Notes under the pieces: model-generated
Told to the model about the DNA's origin: nothing
The model's input: only the letters and a program-made list of their open reading frames with translations
Databases searched by the model: none
Position numbers and translations under genes: made by a program
Assembly: GCF_000972705.2 (NCBI RefSeq)
Contig: NZ_LATL02000317.1
Location: 1 to 20,562 of the forward strand
Reading direction: 5' to 3'
Length of the DNA stretch: 20,562 nucleotides
Source of the DNA: Limnoraphis robusta CS-951
Lineage (GTDB): Bacteria > Cyanobacteriota > Cyanobacteriia > Cyanobacteriales > Microcoleaceae
Shown here: positions 16,705 through 20,562 of the stretch, piece by piece
Numbering within the stretch: the first letter of the stretch is position 1
Layout: every line of letters begins with the position of its first letter

Positions 16705-16782
16705 CCGCCAGAAAGCCTCATTCCCTTGTGGGTGAGGATGAATGGCGGGAGAAAGGGAGGGTTCGATACCCTCTCTTTCTCC
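16705..16782 (+). other. Double hairpin left of tnpB, one with a tRNA T-arm-like loop
   Basis: First stem: CCGCC (16705-16709) / GGCGG (16744-16748), enclosing CCTCA...CCC / GGG...TGAGG with loop TTGT. It shares CCCTTGTGGG with the right-end hairpin of the tnpB element at 18054-18075. Second: 14 contiguous pairs, GGAGAAAGGGAGGG (16748-16761) / CCCTCTCTTTCTCC (16769-16782), closing the 7-base loop TTCGATA, exactly like a tRNA T-arm stacked on an acceptor stem. The D-arm and anticodon arm are absent, so it is not a functional tRNA. It may be a tRNA-Ser remnant or an IS end structure. Confidence 0.6.
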
Positions 16783-16847
16783 AGTGGATGCCGACACCCA
16801 ATCTTAGTTTATGGTAAGATACAAACCATAAATCTAAAGCTGGATAA

Positions 16848-18044
16848 ATGCTAGTTCTTGAAGCCAAGTTATACGGAAAATCTGAGCAGTTCAAAATCAT
16901 TGATGAGATGATTTTGACTGCTCAGTTCATTCGTAATCGTTGCATCCGTCACTGGATGGACAACAAGGGCATAGGGCAGTACGACTTGTCTGCCCTTACC
17001 AAAGACTTGGCTAAAGAATTTGCTTGGTGTGGGAAACTCAATTCTAGTGCTCGTCAAGCTTCCTCTGAAAGAGCCTGGGCTAGCATTAAGCGTTTTTACG
17101 ATAACTGTCGCCAAAAAGTTGCAGGGAAAAAAGGCTTTCCACGTTTCAAGAAGAATGTACGCTCAGTTGAATTCAAGGTAAGTGGTTGGAAGCTATCTGA
17201 GAATAGAAAACAAATCACATTCACCGATAAATTCAAGGCTGGTACATTCAAACTACGGGGTGGTTATGACCTTAATTTCTACTCAATAAACCAAATCAAG
17301 CGAGTCAGAATTGTCAGACGTGCTGATGGTTACTACGTGCAACTATGCGTCAATGTAGAGCGCAAGATTGAACATAAGTTTACGGGGAAGGTTACTGGCA
17401 TTGATCTGGGCTTAGAGTCGTTTTATACCGACTCAGATGGCAACCGTATTGAAAACCCTAGATTGTTAAGGAAATCAGAGAAACGCCTTAAAATCTTACA
17501 AAAACGGGTTTCAAAGCGACAAAAGGGAGGAGAGAACAGAAATAAGGCTAAACAGAAATTAGCGAGTCTTCATCTGCGAGTAAGTAGGCAGCGTAAAGAC
17601 TGGTTGGTTAAACTAGCCAGTGCGTTGGTAGCGTCTAATGACCTCATTGCTTACGAGGACTTGCAGGTGAAAAATTTAGTGAAAAACCATCATTTAGCCA
17701 AAAGTATTAGTGATGCCAGTTGGTCAATATTCACTAACTGGGTTGATTATTACTGCAAAATACATGGAATTGTTTGTGTAGCTGTTCCACCTCAGTATAC
17801 CTCTCAAGACTGTAGTGGTTGTGGAGAGAAAGTCAAAAAAACGCTCAGTACCCGAACTCACAAATGTAAGTGTGGAACTGAGCTTCATCGCGACCACAAC
17901 GCCGCATTGAACGTTCTGGCTAAGGCATTAAAAATGTTAGGACTAGAATATCAAACTACCGTTGGAAGAACGGAAAGTCACGCTTGGGGAGAAACCAGCC
18001 TCTATCTAATTCAGGAAACTGATTTAGACAAGCTGATTCGTTGA
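16848..18044 (+). CDS. tnpB: RNA-guided nuclease TnpB, IS200/IS605 family
   Basis: 398 aa, full length for the family. RuvC-like catalytic residues are all present: Asp186 in TGIDLGLE, Glu270 in IAYEDLQVKNL and Asp349 in HRDHNAALN. The zinc ribbon is CSGCG (Cys322, Cys325) with CKCG (Cys340, Cys342), and PPQYTSQDCS is typical. TnpB proteins bind an omega RNA made from the element's 3' end and cut DNA next to a short TAM, which helps the element persist. Start ATG 16848 (MLVLEAKLYG) is the usual one for cyanobacterial members. All active-site residues are intact, so the protein may be active. No tnpA is nearby. Confidence 0.95.
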   Translation: MLVLEAKLYGKSEQFKIIDEMILTAQFIRNRCIRHWMDNKGIGQYDLSALTKDLAKEFAWCGKLNSSARQASSERAWASIKRFYDNCRQKVAGKKGFPRFKKNVRSVEFKVSGWKLSENRKQITFTDKFKAGTFKLRGGYDLNFYSINQIKRVRIVRRADGYYVQLCVNVERKIEHKFTGKVTGIDLGLESFYTDSDGNRIENPRLLRKSEKRLKILQKRVSKRQKGGENRNKAKQKLASLHLRVSRQRKDWLVKLASALVASNDLIAYEDLQVKNLVKNHHLAKSISDASWSIFTNWVDYYCKIHGIVCVAVPPQYTSQDCSGCGEKVKKTLSTRTHKCKCGTELHRDHNAALNVLAKALKMLGLEYQTTVGRTESHAWGETSLYLIQETDLDKLIR

Positions 18045-18048
18045 GCCA

Positions 18049-18083
18049 AGAATCCGCGTCCCCTTGTGGGCGCGGAGCTTCAA
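18049..18083 (+). ncRNA. Right end of the tnpB element, probable omega RNA 3' scaffold
   Basis: CCGCGTCCC (18054-18062) pairs with GGGCGCGG (18068-18075) with one bulged T and loop CTTGT, then GAGCTTCAA. By analogy with characterised TnpB systems, the omega RNA would end its scaffold here and take its guide from the bases after 18083 (starting TGGAAAACC). The 5' limit of the RNA within tnpB cannot be judged. Confidence 0.5.
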
Positions 18084-18265
18084 TGGAAAACCTTTATTCT
18101 CTAGTTTTTTATTCCTATCCGGTCTGAGCGGATGACATTTGTGCCAGCCTTGCCCTTAAGCTAAGTTAAACTGAGAGAATTCTTGCCAGTTCTATAAATG
18201 ATAGAGTAAAAAAATAAACACATTTGTCAAACAAAGTGTGATAACACAGACAACCTGCTCTGTTG

Positions 18266-18302
18266 TAGACTTGAAATTCCGTTGTCAACGGCAGAGAGTC
18301 TA
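18266..18302 (+). promoter_or_regulatory. Nested palindrome upstream of rpaB
   Basis: TAGACT (18266-18271) / AGTCTA (18297-18302) encloses the perfect dyad CCGTTGTCAACGG (18279-18291), 57-93 bases before the rpaB start. It could be an operator or a 5'-UTR hairpin. I saw no convincing RpaB HLR1 double repeat here, nor a clear -35/-10 pair, although TATAAA lies near 18192. Confidence 0.4.
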
Positions 18303-18358
18303 GACAGGGTTGTATCAAAAACGTAGCTTAACGTAAACGTTGGGATTGGTGAAGTCAA

Positions 18359-19090
18359 TTGGAAAATCATAAAGAAAAAATACTGGTTGTGGATGATGAA
18401 GCCAGCATCCGTCGGATTCTGGAGACACGCCTCTCGATGATTGGCTATGATGTGGTCACGGCAGCCGATGGAGAGGAAGCTTTAGAAACCTTTCGCAAGA
18501 CTGACCCGGATTTAGTCGTCTTGGATGTGATGATGCCGAAGCTAGATGGTTATGGGGTCTGTCAAGAACTCAGAAAAGAATCCGATATTCCCATCATTAT
18601 GTTAACGGCTTTGGGGGATGTAGCGGATCGAATTACGGGCTTAGAATTAGGCGCCGATGATTATGTTGTTAAGCCCTTCTCTCCCAAGGAATTAGAGGCG
18701 CGGATTCGATCTGTATTGCGTCGGATTGATAAAAACGGGGCTTCGGGGATTCCCAGTTCGGGGGTGATCCAGGTCGCTACGATTAGAATTGACACGAACA
18801 AACGCCAAGTCTACAAGGGTGATGAACGCATTCGTTTAACCGGGATGGAGTTTAGCCTTTTAGAATTGTTAGTGAGTCGTTCGGGTGAACCGTTTTCTCG
18901 TTCTGAAATTTTACAGGAAGTTTGGGGATATACTCCTGAACGTCATGTCGATACCCGGGTTGTGGATGTTCACATCTCTCGCTTGCGAGCTAAATTAGAA
19001 GAAGATCCCAGTAACCCGGAGTTGATTCTCACCGCACGCGGTACGGGTTATCTGTTTCAACGGATTATAGAACCGGGAGAAGTCGGATAA
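18359..19090 (+). CDS. rpaB: OmpR-type response regulator RpaB (Ycf27)
   Basis: 243 aa. Receiver domain (1-125) with the acidic pair Asp12-Asp13, phospho-acceptor Asp56 (LVVLDVMMPKLDGYG), Thr83 (MLTALGD) and Lys108 (YVVKPFSPKE). A winged-helix DNA-binding domain (about 138-237) has LTGMEFSLLELL, SEILQEVWGY and RGTGYLF. The sequence follows cyanobacterial RpaB closely. RpaB, partnered with the kinase NblS, is known to control high-light genes, photosystem I genes and phycobilisome coupling, and is usually essential. The start is TTG (MENHKEKILVVDDE), with no nearby ATG and weak upstream SD-like bases. It heads a probable operon; the next gene begins 36 bases downstream. No kinase gene is adjacent. 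Confidence 0.95.
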   Translation: MENHKEKILVVDDEASIRRILETRLSMIGYDVVTAADGEEALETFRKTDPDLVVLDVMMPKLDGYGVCQELRKESDIPIIMLTALGDVADRITGLELGADDYVVKPFSPKELEARIRSVLRRIDKNGASGIPSSGVIQVATIRIDTNKRQVYKGDERIRLTGMEFSLLELLVSRSGEPFSRSEILQEVWGYTPERHVDTRVVDVHISRLRAKLEEDPSNPELILTARGTGYLFQRIIEPGEVG

Positions 19091-19126
19091 TTCACCGGAT
19101 TTTGATGAGTCACGAATCACGCCAAA

Positions 19127-19774
19127 ATGCCTAAATCTGACCCCAATCGAGTGCTGCGACTTCTGCCTTTGTTAGTGGGCGGATTAGGGGGAACGTTATT
19201 ACTGATCAATCGCACTCTCACCCCGGAGATATTGGACTCACAAGCGCGTTCTGATGCTTTAGGGGTGATATTGAGTGCTGTACTGATTTTAACGGGCTTG
19301 CTGTGGCAGCAAGTTCAACCTAAATCTCCCGATGCGGTGACTCTGATCGGTGAAACGGGATTTGATCTCAAATCCGATTTGCCCGATGAGGTTAAGACTG
19401 AATTGGCTTGGGCTTCTCATCTGTTGTTAACCAATACTGTAACTCGATCAGTCGTTGTTTTTTATCAAAACCAAGTGTTGCTGCGACGGGGAGTTTTAGG
19501 AAAAAATCCTCAAGTTCAACCAGGCCCTATTCTTCAACGAGTCTTAGATAAACAAAAACCTGTTTATTTGGTGAATCTCGCGCTTTATCCCGGTCGAATT
19601 GAGTTTGATTATTTACCCGAAAATACACAAGGGGTTATTTGTCAACCGTTAGGAAATCGAGGGGTTTTGATTTTGGGGGCAAATGCACCTCGCAGTTATA
19701 CCCAACAAGATGAAAAATGGGTTGAAGGAATTGCCGATAAATTGGAAAATACCCTCAGTCAACGCTCAATCTAA
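19127..19774 (+). CDS. Cofactor assembly of complex C subunit B (CCB2/CCB4-like)
   Basis: 215 aa with two N-terminal membrane segments (about 10-28, LLPLLVGGLGGTLLLI; and 44-61, ALGVILSAVLILTGLLW). A soluble GAF-like domain follows, with the conserved LAWASHLLLTNTVTRSVVVF. This matches the DUF2930/CCB2-CCB4 family, whose chloroplast members attach haem ci to cytochrome b6 of the b6f complex. Function in cyanobacteria is inferred by homology. It lies 36 bases after rpaB and 38 bases before the DUF456 gene, on the same strand, so co-transcription is likely and would couple a light/redox regulator with electron-transport assembly. No cysteine-rich motif is seen. Family assignment is from memory of characteristic motifs. 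Confidence 0.75.
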   Translation: MPKSDPNRVLRLLPLLVGGLGGTLLLINRTLTPEILDSQARSDALGVILSAVLILTGLLWQQVQPKSPDAVTLIGETGFDLKSDLPDEVKTELAWASHLLLTNTVTRSVVVFYQNQVLLRRGVLGKNPQVQPGPILQRVLDKQKPVYLVNLALYPGRIEFDYLPENTQGVICQPLGNRGVLILGANAPRSYTQQDEKWVEGIADKLENTLSQRSI

Positions 19775-19812
19775 ATACAATGATTAATAGTGCAGTTTGA
19801 GAAGTAACCCCA

Positions 19813-20340
19813 ATGTTAGTTTTATACTGGATTCTGGTTGTAGTCATGCTGGTCGGGATTATCGGAGCCGTTGTTCCCGCTCTTCCCGGTTCTAGCTTGA
19901 TTTTAGGTGCGATTTTAGTTTGGGGTGTTGTCAACGGGTTTAGGGATGTGGGTTTAGCCTTGGGTGTGGCAATCGTTGTATTATTGCTGAGTGTAGGAAT
20001 TGACTTTCTCAGTGCTTACTTGGGGGCGAAACAGGCAGGGGCTAGCCGTTGGGGACAAACGGGAGCGGTGATCGGGTTGGTTCTAGGGTTTTTGGGGTTT
20101 TTACCTGCTTTACCGTTTGGTGGGCCTCTGCTGGGGATTCTGATTGGGCCGTTATTAGGGGCAATCGTGGGTGAGTTTCTCTATCGGAAAGATTTAGCAT
20201 TTGAGGCTAGAATTAGGCTGGCATTTAAAGCATCAATTGGAATTGTTGTTGGATCGTTTGTGGGAAATCTGATTGAAGGCATTCTCGCAACCGCTTGTGT
20301 GGTCGTATTTTTAGTCACAACCTGGCCTTATAATCTCTAA
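19813..20340 (+). CDS. DUF456 family membrane protein
   Basis: 175 aa, almost entirely hydrophobic and Gly-rich, with four to five predicted membrane segments. DUF456 marks: an N-terminal GIIGAVVPALPGSSLILGAI, the central DFLSAYLGAKQAGASRWG, and the later LPFGGPLLGILIGPLLGAIVGE. The LPG and GAKxxGAS motifs are typical of the family. Its function is unknown; members are often small inner-membrane proteins. It is third in the run after rpaB and the CCB-like gene, with a 38-base gap, and is followed by a large hairpin that probably ends the transcript. The ATG at 19813 lacks a clear Shine-Dalgarno. Confidence 0.85.
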   Translation: MLVLYWILVVVMLVGIIGAVVPALPGSSLILGAILVWGVVNGFRDVGLALGVAIVVLLLSVGIDFLSAYLGAKQAGASRWGQTGAVIGLVLGFLGFLPALPFGGPLLGILIGPLLGAIVGEFLYRKDLAFEARIRLAFKASIGIVVGSFVGNLIEGILATACVVVFLVTTWPYNL

Positions 20341-20383
20341 ATCTTGAGGGAAAAACCTCGATGATTTGATGTGGCAATTCCTC

Positions 20384-20428
20384 CGATCTGAGCCTAGATA
20401 ATCAGAGGATTCTAGGCTAATCAGATCG
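20384..20428 (+). terminator. Large hairpin closing the rpaB-DUF456 gene run
   Basis: CGATCTGA (20384-20391) / TCAGATCG (20421-20428) continues inward as GCCTAGA (20392-20398) / TCTAGGC (20411-20417): 15 pairs with one 3-base bulge (TAA) and a 12-base loop. There is no T-run. It lies between the plus-strand genes and a convergent tnpB element and could work in either direction. Confidence 0.55.
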
Positions 20429-20442
20429 ATTATCTAAGAAGC

Positions 20443-20482
20443 TTGACATCCTCTCCGCCGTAAACGACGGAGATTCCCAACA
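20443..20482 (-). mobile_element. Right end of a second IS605-type tnpB element
   Basis: On the minus strand, CTCCGTCG (20472-20465) pairs with CGGCGGAG (20460-20453) over a 4-base loop, 8 bp with one G-U. It is followed by GATGTCAA ending at 20443. The layout (GAATC, hairpin, GGAG, then TCAA) matches the right end of the tnpB element at 18049-18083, on the opposite strand. Confidence 0.7.
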
Positions 20483-20562
20483 TCACTGTTTGGGTTTCCT
20501 CTTTCTATGAGTTGACTTACTCAACTGGGTTTCCCCACTTAAGCAGAGATCAGTCTCTCGGG
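20483..20562 (-). CDS. tnpB: TnpB C-terminus, partial (second element)
   Basis: Only the last 25 codons lie in the window, read on the minus strand from 20560 to the TGA at 20485-20483. The peptide RETDLCLSGETQLSKSTHRK followed by RKPKQ is characteristic of the C-terminal tail of cyanobacterial IS605-family TnpB proteins. The RuvC and zinc-ribbon parts lie beyond the window, so activity cannot be judged. The adjacent right-end hairpin supports the call. The tail differs from that of the tnpB at 16848, so this is a different subfamily rather than a recent copy. Confidence 0.75.
   Translation of the reverse strand, partial: RETDLCLSGETQLSKSTHRKRKPKQ

Larger units (their letters stand above)
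16801..18083 (+). mobile_element. Solo tnpB IS200/IS605-type element (IS1341-like)
   Basis: Contains tnpB and no tnpA. A left-end candidate is the 8-bp dyad TTTATGGT (16808-16815) / ACCATAAA (16825-16832) just before tnpB. The right end is the hairpin at 18054-18075 followed by TTCAA (18079-18083), consistent with the TCAA cleavage site known for IS608. The left boundary is uncertain and could include the hairpins from 16705. Without tnpA it can move only with help from another element. Confidence 0.7.

Noticed and set aside
16748..16783. Complete tRNA-Ser gene
   Set aside because: Only the T-arm and acceptor-like stem are present; no D-arm, anticodon arm or variable arm can be placed between them.
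16546..16797. Minus-strand frame of 83 codons including GEREGIEPS
   Set aside because: It is read through the tRNA T-arm-like hairpin; such peptides are common false genes over tRNA-like DNA.

Overview
The window comes from a cyanobacterium, most likely a filamentous Oscillatoriales-type strain (Planktothrix, Lyngbya or Oscillatoria-like). The palindrome GCGATCGC (HIP1) occurs at least ten times. The gene set includes an RpaB-type response regulator, a CCB2/CCB4-type cytochrome b6f assembly factor, DUF4347/RTX giant proteins, IS200/IS605 tnpB genes, and MITEs carrying an AGAAACC/GGTTTCT palindrome.

Bases 1-13150 are an accessory region built around two divergent, paralogous giant secreted proteins. 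One (minus strand, 3340 to beyond base 1) is cut by the window edge. The other (plus strand, 7917-13079, 1720 aa) is complete. Both share a DUF4347 head with an invariant His-Gly and Gly-Cys pair, an unrecognised conserved region of about 270 aa, a Calx-beta domain, an SdrD-like B domain and cadherin/Ig-like repeats. The complete copy ends in RTX calcium-binding repeats and a type I secretion-type C-terminus. The two genes also share their 5' leader: a hairpin that buries the only good ribosome-binding site, followed by a tiny upstream ORF. Between them lie an atypical histidine kinase with a degenerate ATP-lid, a small ORF carrying an in-frame MITE insertion with a 28-bp flanking duplication, and a five-blade WD40 fragment.

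Bases 13151-14842 hold a small membrane protein, a 760-bp gene-free stretch with strong hairpins, rpsU (bS21) with its terminator, and an array of about 70-bp palindromic repeats. A second copy of the MITE sits cleanly in that array, flanked by a TA duplication.

Bases 14843-20562 are mostly housekeeping. radA (minus) carries an extra disordered insert. A solo tnpB element (IS605 type) follows, with its right-end hairpin. A probable operon comes next: rpaB, a CCB2/CCB4-type assembly protein and a DUF456 membrane protein. It ends at a large hairpin, and the window closes with the 3' end of a second tnpB on the minus strand.

The best candidates for something undescribed are the DUF4347 protein pair with its caspase/CHAT-like His-Cys arrangement and its shared structured leader, and the kinase encoded between them. 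No CRISPR array, rRNA or complete tRNA was found.
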